Counted from the stretch's first letter, positions 50,654-60,847 are shown. The stretch is 64,000 nt of DNA from an uncultured Verrucomicrobiota bacterium (GCA_937872095.1 CALMNW010000101.1:80023-144022); one strand, 5' to 3'. The notes: generated from the letters alone by a model not told the origin. A program made the numbers and translations.

Positions 50654-51484
50654 TTACTTCTTTCTCCGTTGCACGATGAACCGGCTCGACGGCTTGCGGC
50701 CGCTGCGCGTGCGCTTGCCCTTGGTCAACTGGCCCCACGGCGTCACCGGATGTCCGCCGCCCGAGCTGCGGCCTTCGCCGCCGCCCATCGGGTGGTCGAC
50801 CGGATTCATCGCCACGCCGCGCACGGTCGGGCGGATGCCCTTCCAGCGCTTGCGGCCGGCCTTGCCCAGCGAAATGTTCTCGTGCTCGAGATTGCCCACC
50901 TGGCCGATCGTCGCGTAGCAGCCGGCCAGCACCTTGCGGATTTCGCCGGAGGGCAGCTTGATCTGCGCGAACGCTTCGTCGCGGGCCGCGATGCGCGCCA
51001 CCATGCCCGCGCTGCGGACCATCTTCGCGCCTTCGCCCGGAGCCATTTCGATCGCATGGATCGGCATGCCCAGCGGAATCGCGGAAAGCGGCAGCGCGTT
51101 GCCGTCCACCGGCTCCGCCTTGGGGCCCGCCAGCAGCGTCGCGCCCACCTTCACGCCGTTCGGCGCGAGGATGTAGCGCTTCTCGCCGTCCGCGTACGCC
51201 AGCAGCGCGAGGCGCGCCGTGCGGTTCGGATCGTATTCGATCGCCTGCACCTTCGCCGGAATGTCCAGCTTCTGGTGGCGCTTGAAATCGACCAGGCGCA
51301 GGAACTTCTTGTGCCCGCCGCCGCGATGGCGGACCGTGATCCGTCCCTGCGCGTTGCGGCCGCCCTGGCCCTTTTTGATCGCGATCAGTCCGCGCTCGGG
51401 GCGCTTCTTGCTCACGCCTTCGAAATCCGAAAGCGTCGTGAAGCGCAATGCCGCGGTCTTCGGCTTGTATTTTTTGAGACCCAT
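50654..51484 (-). CDS. rplB: 50S ribosomal protein L2
   Basis: A 276-residue L2, needed for subunit joining and peptidyl transfer. [20 protein letters not shown] near the start and the essential His region [20 protein letters not shown] near the end, with the basic C-terminus, are intact. Confidence 0.98.
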   Translation of the reverse strand: MGLKKYKPKTAALRFTTLSDFEGVSKKRPERGLIAIKKGQGGRNAQGRITVRHRGGGHKKFLRLVDFKRHQKLDIPAKVQAIEYDPNRTARLALLAYADGEKRYILAPNGVKVGATLLAGPKAEPVDGNALPLSAIPLGMPIHAIEMAPGEGAKMVRSAGMVARIAARDEAFAQIKLPSGEIRKVLAGCYATIGQVGNLEHENISLGKAGRKRWKGIRPTVRGVAMNPVDHPMGGGEGRSSGGGHPVTPWGQLTKGKRTRSGRKPSSRFIVQRRKK

Positions 51485-51497
51485 GTTCGATCCTCGC

Positions 51498-51776
51498 TTA
51501 TGCCATCTCGATGGTTTGCCCGGCCTGGAGCGTCACCACGGCGCGCTTCCGGTCCGGCGTGCGGCCGTAGGACGCCGTGCGCAGCCGCTTGGCCTTGCCC
51601 GGCCGCGTCATCGTGTTCACGTCCTGGACCTTGACGTTGAACCGCTGTTCCACCTCGCGGCGGATCTCCAGCTTGTTCGCCCCGCGATCCACTTCGAAGA
51701 TGTATTGGTTGCCCGTCTCCTTGAGGCGGGTGCCTTTCTCCGTCACCACCAGTTTCTTGACGATCAGGTTCTTCAT
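51498..51776 (-). CDS. rplW: 50S ribosomal protein L23
   Basis: A 92-residue L23, the tunnel-exit docking site for trigger factor and [23 protein letters not shown] and [38 protein letters not shown] are typical. Two bp after rplD. Confidence 0.96.
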   Translation of the reverse strand: MKNLIVKKLVVTEKGTRLKETGNQYIFEVDRGANKLEIRREVEQRFNVKVQDVNTMTRPGKAKRLRTASYGRTPDRKRAVVTLQAGQTIEMA

Positions 51777-51778
51777 GA

Positions 51779-52414
51779 TCACTCCGCCCCTTCCGCCAGA
51801 CGCGCCCGGAGGCCGTCCAGGCCCGCGGCATCCGCCACGATCGCCGGATAGCGCTGGATCTGGTAGACGTGCGCCTGCGCGGCCGTGGTCACTTCCACCT
51901 TCGGCACGTTGCGCGCCGCCAGATTCAGGTTCTTGTTCGCCGCGCCCGTCACGAACAGCGTCGGACGGCCGCCCGCGACCTTCTTCAGCAGCCCGGCCAG
52001 CGCCTTCGTCTTCGGCTCGATCGTCTCGAGACCCTCGGCCACCGCCACCGCGCCCGCCGCGAGCTTGTCGCTCAGCGCGCGCCGGAACGCCAGCGCCGCG
52101 GTCTTCTTGTTGATCTTCTTCGAAAAGTCCCGGGGATGGGGGCCGAACACCACGCCGCCGCCGCGCAGGATCGGCGACCGGATCGAACCTTGGCGAGCCC
52201 GGCCAGTGCCCTTCTGCTTGTACGGCTTGCGGCCGCCGCCGCTCACTTCGTCGCGCGTCTTCGTCGATGCCGTCCCCGCGCGGATGCCCGCCCGGTACGC
52301 CGTCACCGCGTCCAGCACGGCTTGCGCGCCGCGCTTCGTTTCCAGAAGCTGGTCGGCGATTTCCTTCTCGCCGGCCGCTTCGCCGCTCAATTGATAGATG
52401 GCTACTTTGCTCAT
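51779..52414 (-). CDS. rplD: 50S ribosomal protein L4
   Basis: A 211-residue L4 with the tunnel loop (KPYKQKGTGRARQGSIRSPI, GGGVVFGPHPRDFSKKINKK). The C-terminal domain is normal. In other bacteria L4 represses the S10 operon; no leader element was identified here, since fusA is immediately upstream of rpsJ. Confidence 0.97.
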   Translation of the reverse strand: MSKVAIYQLSGEAAGEKEIADQLLETKRGAQAVLDAVTAYRAGIRAGTASTKTRDEVSGGGRKPYKQKGTGRARQGSIRSPILRGGGVVFGPHPRDFSKKINKKTAALAFRRALSDKLAAGAVAVAEGLETIEPKTKALAGLLKKVAGGRPTLFVTGAANKNLNLAARNVPKVEVTTAAQAHVYQIQRYPAIVADAAGLDGLRARLAEGAE

Positions 52415-52420
52415 GACCCT

Positions 52421-53050
52421 TTACGCCTTCTTGATCGCTTTGCGCACGAGCACGATCCCGCCCATGGGGCCGGGAACCGCGCCTTCCAGCAGCAGCGCGT
52501 GGTCGTCGGCCAAGACCTTGACCACCCGCAGATTCTGCGTCGTGACGTCCACCGAACCCATGTGGCCCGGCAGCTTCTTGTTCTTGAACACGCGCGCCGG
52601 CCATTCGCGGTTGCCGATGGAACCCGGCTTGCGGTTCCAGCCGCCGCCGTGGCTCGCCCGGCCGCCGGCGAACCGGTAGCGCCGCACGACGCCCTGGAAG
52701 CCGCGGCCCTTCGTATGCCCCAGCACGTCCACGAACTTCACGCCGTCGAACACGCTCGCCGTCAGCACGTCGCCGGCCTTCGCGGCCTCGTCCGCGCCCA
52801 CGCGCACTTCGCGCAGCACCTTCTGGGGCTTCGCGCCCGCCTTCTTGAAATGGCCCTGCTGCGGCTTCGCCAGGCGGGATTCCTTCTGCTCCGCGAATCC
52901 GAGCTGGACCGCCTCGTAGCCGTCGGGCTGCGCGCTCTTGCGCTGCACCACCACGCACGGACCCACCTGCACCACCGTCACGGGCACCTGGACGCCGTCG
53001 TCGTCGTAGACGCGCGTCATGCCGATTTTCTTGCCGATCAACGTTTGCAT
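52421..53050 (-). CDS. rplC: 50S ribosomal protein L3
   Basis: A 209-residue L3, an early 50S assembly protein reaching the peptidyl-transferase centre. MQTLIGKKIGMTRVYDDDGV at the start and the Gly/His-rich loop RASHGGGWNRKPGSIGNREW are standard. Confidence 0.97.
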   Translation of the reverse strand: MQTLIGKKIGMTRVYDDDGVQVPVTVVQVGPCVVVQRKSAQPDGYEAVQLGFAEQKESRLAKPQQGHFKKAGAKPQKVLREVRVGADEAAKAGDVLTASVFDGVKFVDVLGHTKGRGFQGVVRRYRFAGGRASHGGGWNRKPGSIGNREWPARVFKNKKLPGHMGSVDVTTQNLRVVKVLADDHALLLEGAVPGPMGGIVLVRKAIKKA

Positions 53051-53063
53051 GGACGTCTTCCCC

Positions 53064-53372
53064 TTAGATCTTGATTTGGATGTCCACGCCCGCGGGCAGA
53101 TTGAGCTTCTTCAGCTCGTCCACCGTCTTCGCCGTCGGGTCGATGATGTCCAGCAACCGCTTGTGGGTGCGGATCTCGAATTGTTCCATGGACTTCTTGT
53201 CCGCGTGGACGCTGCGATTCACCGTGTAGCGCTCGATGCGCGTCGGCATCGGGATCGGCCCCGCCACGCGGGCGCCCGTGCGCTTGGTCGTTTCCACGAT
53301 CTCGCTGGCCGATTGGTCCAGCATCCGATGGTCGAAAGCCCTCAGCCGTATTCTGATTCGTTGTCCGCTCAT
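53064..53372 (-). CDS. rpsJ: 30S ribosomal protein S10
   Basis: A 102-residue S10, also NusE in transcription antitermination. [20 protein letters not shown] and [20 protein letters not shown] are canonical. It begins the S10 part of the cluster and follows fusA by 10 bp; no tuf gene lies between. Confidence 0.97.
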   Translation of the reverse strand: MSGQRIRIRLRAFDHRMLDQSASEIVETTKRTGARVAGPIPMPTRIERYTVNRSVHADKKSMEQFEIRTHKRLLDIIDPTAKTVDELKKLNLPAGVDIQIKI

Positions 53373-53382
53373 GTTTTCTCTT

Positions 53383-55479
53383 TCAACGGTTCATCAACTC
53401 CCGGCACAGGCTTTCCGGCACCACGTCGAACCGGGTCGGTTCCATCGTGTAGCCGGCGCGTCCGCGTGTCAAAGAACGCAATGTCGTCGCGTAGCCAAAC
53501 AACTCCGCCAAAGGCACGGAGGCCTCGATCACCCGCGTTCCATCCCGCTGCGCCACGTCTTTCACCTGGCCGCGGCGCATGTTCAGATCGCCCAGCACGT
53601 CGCCCAGGTTTTCCTCGGGCGCCACGATCTCGAGCGCCATGATGGGCTCCAGAAGGGCCGGGCGTGCCGTCTTCGCCGCCTCGCGCAGCGACATCGAAGC
53701 CGCCGACCGAAACGCAATTTCCGACGAGTCGACCGGATGCCACTGGCCATTGACCACCGTCACCCGGACGTCCGCGATCGGGAAATTTCCCAACACACCT
53801 GTGCTCAATCCGTCCCGGATTCCTTCCTCCACGACGGATCGAAAATCGTGCGGTATTAAATCAGACGAAATTTTGAAGTCAACACTATTTCCGGAGCCGC
53901 GCTCATTTTTTTCCAAGGCGATGCCCACCATGGCGAAGTGGCGTTTGCCGCCCAGCTCCCGGTCGAACGTGAATTCGGCCCGGCCTGGCTCGGTGATCGT
54001 CTCGCGATAGGCCACCATCGGCCGCCCCGCGTTCGCCTGCACCTTGTATTCCCGCAACATGCGGTCCCGCAGGATTTCCAGATGCAATTCCCCCATTCCC
54101 CGGATGATCGTCTGGCCCGTTTCCGCGTCCTGCCCGACCATGAACGTCGGATCCTCGTCCGCCAGATCGGCGAGCGCGGCCTGCATCTTGTCCTTGTCCG
54201 CCTGCGTCTTCGGTTCGATCGCCATCGACACCACCGGTTCCGGAAACGTGATCCGCTCCAGCACGATCGGCTTCTGCTCCGCGCACAGCGTGTCGCCCGT
54301 GCCCACGCCCTTGATCCCCGCGATCGCGCCGATCTCGCCGGAATACAGCGCTTCGATTTCCTCGCGCTGGTTCGCGTGCAGGCGGATCAGGCGCATCACG
54401 CGCTCCCGCTTCTGCGTGCGCGGGTTCCACACGTTCGCCCCTTTGCGCAGCTCGCCCGAATACACCCGCATGAAGACCAGCTTGCCCACGAACGGATCCG
54501 TCGCCACCTTGAACGCCAGCGCGCACAGCGGCTCGAAATCGCCCGTCGTGCGTTCCAGTTCCTCTTCCGTTTTCGGGTGCCGCCCTTTGATGGCCGGCAC
54601 GTCCAGCGGCGACGGCAGATAATCCACCACCGCGTCCAGCAGCGGCTGGATGCCCTTGTTCCGCAGGCTCGTGCCGCACAGCACCGGCACCATCCGGTTC
54701 GCGACCGTCGCCTTGCGGATGCCCGCCTGCAGCGCTTCGACCGACAAATCCCCCTCGTCCAGATAGGCGTCCAGCAGCGCTTCGTCCGTCTCCGCCACGG
54801 CTTCCAGCAGCGCCTCGCGCGCCTGCCGCGCCGCCTCCGCCAGCTCCGCGGGAATATCCTGCGTCCGCACTTTCGAGCCCAGCGCGTCCTCGTCGAACGT
54901 CAGCGCCTGCATGCGCACCAGATCGACGAGCCCCTTGAAATTTTCTTCCCGCCCCCAGGGAATCTGGATCGGCACCGCCGGCGCCCGCAGCTTCGTCTTC
55001 ATTTCCTCGACGACCCGCGCGAAACCCGCGCCCGTGCGGTCCATCTTGTTGACGAACGCGATCCGCGGCACGCCGTACTTGTTCGCCTGCCGCCACACCG
55101 TTTCCGACTGCGGCTGCACGCCGCCCACCGCGCAGAACACGCCCACCGCGCCGTCCAGCACGCGCAGCGACCGTTCCACCTCCGCCGTGAAATCCACGTG
55201 CCCCGGCGTATCGATGATGTTGATCTGCCGGTCCGTCCAGAAACAGGTCGTGGCCGCGCTCGTGATCGTGATGCCGCGTTCCTGCTCCTGCACCATCCAA
55301 TCCATCACCGCCGTGCCGTCGTGCACCTCCCCCATCTTGTGCACCTTGCCCGTGTAGAACAGCATCCGTTCCGTCGTGGTCGTCTTGCCCGCGTCGATGT
55401 GCGCGACGATCCCGATGTTCCGGATCGCCGCCAGCGCGTGCCCGCGCCCCGCCGCTTCGATTTTGACTTCCTTTGCCAC
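53383..55479 (-). CDS. fusA: Elongation factor G
   Basis: A 698-residue translational GTPase for tRNA-mRNA translocation. G1 [19 protein letters not shown], switch [23 protein letters not shown]4 [10 protein letters not shown], and the domain IV/V region ([16 protein letters not shown] at the end) are intact. Start is a GTG at 55479 preceded by a weak GAGAAAG. Unusually it is not preceded by rpsL and rpsG; a long repeat-filled gap lies upstream. Confidence 0.97.
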   Translation of the reverse strand: MAKEVKIEAAGRGHALAAIRNIGIVAHIDAGKTTTTERMLFYTGKVHKMGEVHDGTAVMDWMVQEQERGITITSAATTCFWTDRQINIIDTPGHVDFTAEVERSLRVLDGAVGVFCAVGGVQPQSETVWRQANKYGVPRIAFVNKMDRTGAGFARVVEEMKTKLRAPAVPIQIPWGREENFKGLVDLVRMQALTFDEDALGSKVRTQDIPAELAEAARQAREALLEAVAETDEALLDAYLDEGDLSVEALQAGIRKATVANRMVPVLCGTSLRNKGIQPLLDAVVDYLPSPLDVPAIKGRHPKTEEELERTTGDFEPLCALAFKVATDPFVGKLVFMRVYSGELRKGANVWNPRTQKRERVMRLIRLHANQREEIEALYSGEIGAIAGIKGVGTGDTLCAEQKPIVLERITFPEPVVSMAIEPKTQADKDKMQAALADLADEDPTFMVGQDAETGQTIIRGMGELHLEILRDRMLREYKVQANAGRPMVAYRETITEPGRAEFTFDRELGGKRHFAMVGIALEKNERGSGNSVDFKISSDLIPHDFRSVVEEGIRDGLSTGVLGNFPIADVRVTVVNGQWHPVDSSEIAFRSAASMSLREAAKTARPALLEPIMALEIVAPEENLGDVLGDLNMRRGQVKDVAQRDGTRVIEASVPLAELFGYATTLRSLTRGRAGYTMEPTRFDVVPESLCRELMNR

Positions 55480-55492
55480 GTCGTGCCGTCTT

Positions 55493-55520
55493 TCTCTATT
55501 CGCAATACAAAGCCCCGCAA
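55493..55520 (-). promoter_or_regulatory. Promoter of the fusA-S10-spc-alpha operon
   Basis: On the minus strand: -35 TTGCGG (55520-55515), 16-bp spacer, -10 TAGAGA (55498-55493), 13 bp before the GTG start of fusA. Only this promoter-like site was seen ahead of the long operon. Confidence 0.4.
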
Positions 55521-55568
55521 CCTACCACGCCCCCCGCCCCGCCCGCAAGTCCCTCCTCCGGCTCGTTT

Positions 55569-55608
55569 ACTTGATGATTGGATATTGGACATTGGATATT
55601 GGATATGG
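55569..55608. repeat. Dispersed repeat element b, copy 2
   Basis: ACTTGATGATTGGATATTGG followed by further GATATT/ACATT units. The same element lies at 24159-24192 and 55817-55857. Confidence 0.8.
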
Positions 55609-55664
55609 AGTTTTCTTCTCGCCCCCTTTTTGTGTTCTTCGTGGCAAAATGGCTCTCGAGGTAG

Positions 55665-55807
55665 GGTCGTCTCGTCGAGACGACCGGGCTGTTCCGGCCG
55701 TCCGGACCGCCCTGCAGGCCCCCGCGCCGCGGGGACCTTCTGCGTACGAACCCAGCCTGAAGGCTGGACTACGAACGAAGCTTGCATGCAGTCCACGCTG
55801 TAGCGTG
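55665..55807. repeat. Mosaic of three short hairpin repeats upstream of fusA
   Basis: Three perfect small palindromes in 143 bp: GGTCGTCTCG-T-CGAGACGACC (55665-55685), CCAGCCT-GA-AGGCTGG (55752-55767) and CACGCT-GT-AGCGTG (55794-55807). They sit between copies of element b, with no open reading frame that looks real, in the 475-bp gap between the radical SAM gene and fusA. Confidence 0.75.
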
Positions 55808-55816
55808 CGGCTCGCC

Positions 55817-55923
55817 CACTTGATGATTGGAAACTGGACATTGGATATTGAATATTCAGTCCCCGCCCCCGCCCGGTCAACGCCCGGGCCTTCCGCCTTC
55901 GCCAAGGCTTCGGCGGACAAGAC
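55817..55923. repeat. Dispersed extragenic repeat pair, copy 3
   Basis: Element b (55817-55857) followed by element a (55895-55923, core CTTCGCCAAGGCTTCGGC). Compared with copy 1 the order of a and b is reversed, but both keep the same orientation. It borders the 3' end of the radical SAM gene. Confidence 0.8.
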
Positions 55924-55954
55924 AGTAAACCCCCCGCCCTGCAGGCCGCCGCCC

Positions 55955-57052
55955 CTACGACGCCCCCAAGTCCTCCAAAAACGACAAGACCGGAAAAGCC
56001 GGGTTGTAGTGCCGGTGCAAAAACATCGCGTTTCGCGTCTGGTACAACCGCTCGGCCAGCCGATCCGCGATCGGAAAAACCAGCCGTTCGTATTCGCACA
56101 GCACCGGAGAAATCCGATCCAGGCTGCCCGTCGTCTGGAGATTCAGGCACCCGCACTTGTTGTGGCAGCGCCGCTCCAGCGCGCAGTCCGCGCACTCCGG
56201 CTTGTCCCGCTCGTTGCGTCGATAGATCTCTTCGCGCCGCGTTTCATCGATCCCCGTCTCCGCCGTCCCGATCGCGTATTCGTCGCGCCCCGCAAACTGC
56301 ACGCATGGAAACAGCCGCCCGTCCGGCCCCACGGAAATCTGCCGTTTTCCCAGCTGGCAGGAATTGCTGCGTTCCGGAAACACGCGCGAAGCGATCCGCT
56401 TGTCGAACGGCGAAAAATAGAACTTCCGTTCCTTGCGGTAGTTCTCCTCGTGCCAGTCCGCCAGCTTCCGGAATTCCTTTTCCAGCGTCCGCAACGCCGC
56501 GTCCGTCCACGGCCCCGCGAAATTCATCGAGACGATCAAATACTGCACGCCTTTGGCCTGCAGTTCCCGGACTCCTTCGGCAAACCGTCCGGCCATTTCG
56601 GGATTCACCGTCATCAGCACCGGCGAATAGGGGCGCTTGCGCAGCAGCCGCGCCAGCGCATCGTCCACGGCGGCGCAGGTTCCGCCGCCGTCGGGCCACA
56701 CGCGGAAGGCGTCGTGCGCCTCGCGCGCACCGTCGTGGCTCAGCGCCACGTGCAATCCCCGTTCCAAGGCTTCATCCAGGAATGCGTCGTCGAGCAGCGT
56801 GCCGTTCGTCGTCACCTTGTAGTGGAACCGTTGCGGCGGCCGCGTCTCGCACCAATCCATGATCCGCCAGATCAGCGCTTGGCGCAGCAACGGCTCGCCG
56901 CCGAAAAAGATGATGCCGCAGTTCGGCCCCTGCGCGCATTTCTCGATCGCGGCGACGGCCGTCTCGAACGACATGTCCGCCGTCCCGTGCCGCGCATAGC
57001 AGTAACGGCACGCCAGGTTGCAGCGGTCGGTCAAATGCAGCGTCAGATGCAC
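55955..57052 (-). CDS. Radical SAM protein with SPASM-like C-terminus
   Basis: A 365-residue radical SAM enzyme. The N-terminal cluster motif CNLACRYCYA binds the 4Fe-4S that cleaves SAM; FFGGEPLL is the SAM-binding GGE motif. The C-terminus is SPASM-like, with Cys in SNSCQLGKRQISV, LFPCVQF, ECADCALERRCHNKCGC and VLCEYE for auxiliary clusters. Such enzymes modify peptides or proteins (RiPP maturases, sulfatase maturases). It is third in an operon with two proteins of unknown function, 16 bp after the 307-residue one, which is a plausible substrate or partner (inference). No sulfatase is nearby. Confidence 0.9.
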   Translation of the reverse strand: MHLTLHLTDRCNLACRYCYARHGTADMSFETAVAAIEKCAQGPNCGIIFFGGEPLLRQALIWRIMDWCETRPPQRFHYKVTTNGTLLDDAFLDEALERGLHVALSHDGAREAHDAFRVWPDGGGTCAAVDDALARLLRKRPYSPVLMTVNPEMAGRFAEGVRELQAKGVQYLIVSMNFAGPWTDAALRTLEKEFRKLADWHEENYRKERKFYFSPFDKRIASRVFPERSNSCQLGKRQISVGPDGRLFPCVQFAGRDEYAIGTAETGIDETRREEIYRRNERDKPECADCALERRCHNKCGCLNLQTTGSLDRISPVLCEYERLVFPIADRLAERLYQTRNAMFLHRHYNPAFPVLSFLEDLGAS

Positions 57053-57068
57053 GCAACGACTTCCGGCT

Positions 57069-57992
57069 TCACTTCGGGGGCGCGACCACGCCCTCTTTCC
57101 GCAGAAACTCCACGAAGTGCCGCACCTGCCGCCGCAGCTTGTCGCGGCCCTTCTCCCCTTTGACCGCCGCTTCCATCCGCTCGAATTCCCATGAAGCGCG
57201 CCGGGCTTGCTCCGACGACAACCCTTCCAATTTCGGGTTCGCCACGCCGGGATCCGCCAGCGGCTCGAAAAACACGCCGAAGATGGTTTTGTCCTCGCTA
57301 CGGTATTGTCCGTAAGCTTCCGCCACTTTCCGGGCCAGCGCGGCGAAATCGTAGGAATCGTTCACGCTGACCATGTGGCCCTGCCACGTCCGGTAATCCC
57401 GCTTTGCCAGATATTCGACGTAGACCGCGCGTTCAGGGTCGGCCCAATCGAAACGGACTGGTCGCGGGCCCAATTCGTTGCCCTTTTCCCAATCCCGCGC
57501 GCCGCTTTGCTGCTTGGCGTCTTCGGGTTTCTGGACCGGCGCCATCACGTCATCCAGTTCCACGCCTTCCCGCAAATGAAGCCCGGCCGCTTCCAGTTCG
57601 GTCCGGATCAGTTCCAGCGCCTCGTCCTCCGGCATGAACGTGGCGGGACACACCGAAATGCAACCGAAGGACCCGCGGCCATCGTGGTCCAGCGCCTCTT
57701 CCAGCATGGGGGCCACCACCGCGGCGGTTTTCCGCGCTTTCTGCGCAACCGAGGTATCCGGCAATTGAGCATCCGGAGACGCCATGACCGGCGCGAACTT
57801 CGGGGCATCCACGTCCTCCGCTTCGGCGCGCGGCGCCGTCGTCAGCGCCAGCAAGCCCAGCAGCGCCGCGAAACCGGACGACTGCTCCCAACGCGCCGGC
57901 ATGCGGGCCAACAGCTCCGGCATCCGTTGGACTTCGGCCTGCGTCGGATAGCCGGTTGCGCCTCGATACGCGGGCAGCTTCTGGATTTTCAT
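57069..57992 (-). CDS. Conserved protein with leader-like N-terminus, partner of the radical SAM enzyme
   Basis: A 307-residue protein. Residues 1-36 form a polar, leader-like segment (YPTQAEVQRMPELLARMPARW), followed by a hydrophobic stretch (FAALLGLLALTTA) ending in AEA, as in a signal or membrane anchor. The mature part has a single pair of Cys in FGCISVCPATFMPEDEAL and a later segment DPERAVYVEYLAKRDYRTW. I recall no named family. Starts in an ATGA overlap with the upstream 952-residue gene and precedes the radical SAM gene by 16 bp. It could be the radical SAM substrate, or a chaperone-like partner (inference). Confidence 0.7.
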   Translation of the reverse strand: MKIQKLPAYRGATGYPTQAEVQRMPELLARMPARWEQSSGFAALLGLLALTTAPRAEAEDVDAPKFAPVMASPDAQLPDTSVAQKARKTAAVVAPMLEEALDHDGRGSFGCISVCPATFMPEDEALELIRTELEAAGLHLREGVELDDVMAPVQKPEDAKQQSGARDWEKGNELGPRPVRFDWADPERAVYVEYLAKRDYRTWQGHMVSVNDSYDFAALARKVAEAYGQYRSEDKTIFGVFFEPLADPGVANPKLEGLSSEQARRASWEFERMEAAVKGEKGRDKLRRQVRHFVEFLRKEGVVAPPK

Positions 57993-60847
57993 TGTTTCTC
58001 TCCCTGTGTCTGGAAAACAGCAAACGCTTCCTCGCTGGCCGGCAGAGCCGCGCCGAAAAACGCATCGGCAGCTTGCCGAAACCCTCGCATTTCAAAGGAA
58101 TCCGTTGTCTCCACTGACGACCAGTATTTCTTTTCCGGCGGCGGCGACGTACGCCAAACGGCCGCACCGTAGCACCCCGGCCCGCAGATCAACCCGGCAT
58201 AGCCGACAATGCGCTGTGTTTCGTTGTTCCGCCGCAAATATTCCGGCTCGGGCACCGTCGTTGTGATTTCCAACGCGCCGCCGCCGAAGTCCGGCTTGCG
58301 GACCAGCTTCGCGCTGAACGGCAATTCCGCCCGGGCACGCTCTTCCGCGCAGCTCCGCAGATTTTCCAGCAACTCCGGCGCCATGAACCGGCCTTCCCAA
58401 TCTCGCAGCCTGGAATTCCATTCGCCGAGATCGCCGTCGATCTGGACGGCATCGATCCGGCGGTTCCACTCCAGCAGTCGCGCATTCAGTTCCGGCTCTT
58501 GCCTGAGCAGGTCCGGCAACGCCAGTCGTTCCGCCGGCGACAACTCTGCCGCGATTTTCCGTGCGGCCGGCCGATCCGGCGCCGCCGTGAATATCTCCCG
58601 CAGCGCCGCCATCGTTTCTCCGGCAGCTGGAACGTCGGCGGGATAGCTCGGCAGTTCCGCCTCGGGCACGCCCGCCAAGCGCTGCCGCACGCGGTCGCGC
58701 AACCAGGCCCGCCCGCTGGTTCCACGTTCCCACAGCAATCGCCGCGCCGCCCGGCCGCCGGCGTTGGCATCCAGAAAGCCCCACGAATCCCGTTTTGAGA
58801 GCGGCAGATTCCCTTGCGCGAACAGTTGTTCGTTTAGAATCAGGAAATCCTCGGACGCCAACCGTTCGGAGTCGAACGTCAACCGCCGATCGTCCGCAAT
58901 CAGCGTTTCCCAAACCGCGGCATGTTCCGTCGCGCGCAAACCGGGAACCGGCCCCTTCCCCGCCCGGCGCGCGATCTGGTGGGCGATGCCCCCCCGGTCG
59001 TCCGCCGCGGAGATCGAAACCGCATGGACCAGCACCTCGCCGAGGACATCGGCCAGCGGTGCCTCCTGCAGCTTGGCGTCCACCAGCGCCCGGTCGTATT
59101 GTCCATCCGCCAAACAGATTTTCCGACTGGCCGCCGGACAGTCCAACGGCAGCGCTTCCAGCTTGTCTGCGACGGCTCGCAGCGCATTTTGCTGTTCTTT
59201 CGCGCGCTTCTCCTGCCGCTCGTTTTTCTGCGGCACGGCGAACGCCTCTGCCTGTCGCCGCGCCAGCGCGGCGAATGCCCGGGCCAAGGGCCGCGCCTCT
59301 TCCCGGCGCAGGGCGGCATATTGCATGAGCAGCTCGGCCTTGTTTTTCCGGGCGGAATCGATTCCGTAATCGTCGGCGTCGGGCACGAGCCACTTTTCTT
59401 CCAGCAAGAATTTCTCCAGCTCCGGCACCGCGCCTTGCCGGGCGCGCGCCAACAGATCGGCCACGGCCAAGTCGTTGAACGAATGGGCATACCGCCCCGG
59501 CAAGGCCAGCACCGCCCATTCCGCTTCCGTCGCCGTACCATGCGCCTCGAAAAATTCCCGCGCCTTCCGGGCCAACTCGTCGTTCGACAGCCACCTGCCG
59601 TCGCCACCCATGACCCATTCGGGCAGCAGTTCCCACAACCAGCGGCGAGCCACTTCGCCCCGCGTGGCCGGACGATCCAACAGATTGTATCCGTTCTGGG
59701 CCATAGCGGCCCGCTGCATGGTCGAAGAACTTTCCATGAGCGCCTGCGGATCGAGCCGGATGCGATAGATCCCCTCTTTCCCCACCTCCGCCCGATCCGC
59801 GTCCGTCAACAGATCGTCTCCCTGCATCAACGCCAACAGGAACGGCACCGCTTGCACCCCCCGGACCCGCACGGCCATCTCCGCGTCGAGCGGTTCCTTC
59901 ACCTGTTCGCGCCAGCCCGACGGCGCGATCCACAGGACGGGCGGATCGGCATACACGTCGTCGCCACCCCGCACGACCCGCAGGCCCGCCATGGCCACCG
60001 CCTGGGCGCGATCGTCTTCGCTCCATTTCGCGGCGCCCGCCGGCAGCGCCGCAGGATCGGTTATGCGCGCCTCTACTTTTTCCAGCAAGTGTCGGACCGC
60101 CGGCGCCCAGGTCCAGCCTTCCGGATACTTCACCAGCAGCCGCTGGATGCCGTCGCGGTAGGCCGTCCAGTCGTGATCGCTCCGGAATGCCCGGTACAGG
60201 TTTTCGTACTCGCCGTTCGCCACCAGATTCATGGCCTCGCGCGCCGCGCCCTCCGGCCCCCCGGCGCGCCGCGCCAACGCCTCCAGCAGAATCGTCGCGT
60301 TCGTCGCGTCGCCCCGTTGCCAAAGCCCGTACGCCAGCAGGAACAAGCGGCCCGGAAAGCGGTGCAACCAGATTGGCTCGCCCTCCCACTTCAGCGAATC
60401 GATGAACTGCGCCCCCTTCCGCGCGTCGGCTCCAGCATCCCCCGCACGCCAAAAACCATGACCCACGACTTCCTTCTGCGCCGGCGCGGCCAACGTCATC
60501 CGCGTTTTCGGCGGTTCGACGAAATCGCCTTCTCGCCTGACCACGTCGAACGTCCGGCTCCCTTCCACCACCGCGGTCATGCGGACAGGCTGGTCTTGTT
60601 CGTCGCGCACCTCCGCCACCCTCCAGGCGTTTCCGCTCGCCTCCCACTCGCGCGGCAGCAGATCATCGACGTCCGGCTCCCCGCACGACACCTGGACATA
60701 GTCCGCCGTGGACACGTCGGGCAGTCCGTAGGCATCGAACCGCGCGAAGATCTCGCCCCACCCTTCCGGCGGCGCCTCGCCTGCCCACGCCGACAACGAC
60801 AACCAAAGCAGCCCCCCCCACGTTCCGAACAGGATCCGCTTTCTCAT
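57989..60847 (-). CDS. Large secreted protein of unknown function, first of the radical SAM operon
   Basis: A 952-residue protein with a Sec signal (MRKRILFGTWGGLLWLSLSA, cut after WAGEA). The mature part is mainly helical, rich in Ala, Glu, Arg and Trp, with stretches like NATILLEALARRAGGPEGAA that recall helical-repeat proteins. No catalytic motif was recognised. The ATG at 60847 has GGAGG 7 nt upstream and starts the signal peptide; the 20 codons upstream are not typical. Its stop overlaps the next start (ATGA). It has its own promoter behind the rpoC terminator. Confidence 0.75.
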   Translation of the reverse strand: MRKRILFGTWGGLLWLSLSAWAGEAPPEGWGEIFARFDAYGLPDVSTADYVQVSCGEPDVDDLLPREWEASGNAWRVAEVRDEQDQPVRMTAVVEGSRTFDVVRREGDFVEPPKTRMTLAAPAQKEVVGHGFWRAGDAGADARKGAQFIDSLKWEGEPIWLHRFPGRLFLLAYGLWQRGDATNATILLEALARRAGGPEGAAREAMNLVANGEYENLYRAFRSDHDWTAYRDGIQRLLVKYPEGWTWAPAVRHLLEKVEARITDPAALPAGAAKWSEDDRAQAVAMAGLRVVRGGDDVYADPPVLWIAPSGWREQVKEPLDAEMAVRVRGVQAVPFLLALMQGDDLLTDADRAEVGKEGIYRIRLDPQALMESSSTMQRAAMAQNGYNLLDRPATRGEVARRWLWELLPEWVMGGDGRWLSNDELARKAREFFEAHGTATEAEWAVLALPGRYAHSFNDLAVADLLARARQGAVPELEKFLLEEKWLVPDADDYGIDSARKNKAELLMQYAALRREEARPLARAFAALARRQAEAFAVPQKNERQEKRAKEQQNALRAVADKLEALPLDCPAASRKICLADGQYDRALVDAKLQEAPLADVLGEVLVHAVSISAADDRGGIAHQIARRAGKGPVPGLRATEHAAVWETLIADDRRLTFDSERLASEDFLILNEQLFAQGNLPLSKRDSWGFLDANAGGRAARRLLWERGTSGRAWLRDRVRQRLAGVPEAELPSYPADVPAAGETMAALREIFTAAPDRPAARKIAAELSPAERLALPDLLRQEPELNARLLEWNRRIDAVQIDGDLGEWNSRLRDWEGRFMAPELLENLRSCAEERARAELPFSAKLVRKPDFGGGALEITTTVPEPEYLRRNNETQRIVGYAGLICGPGCYGAAVWRTSPPPEKKYWSSVETTDSFEMRGFRQAADAFFGAALPASEEAFAVFQTQGEKQ

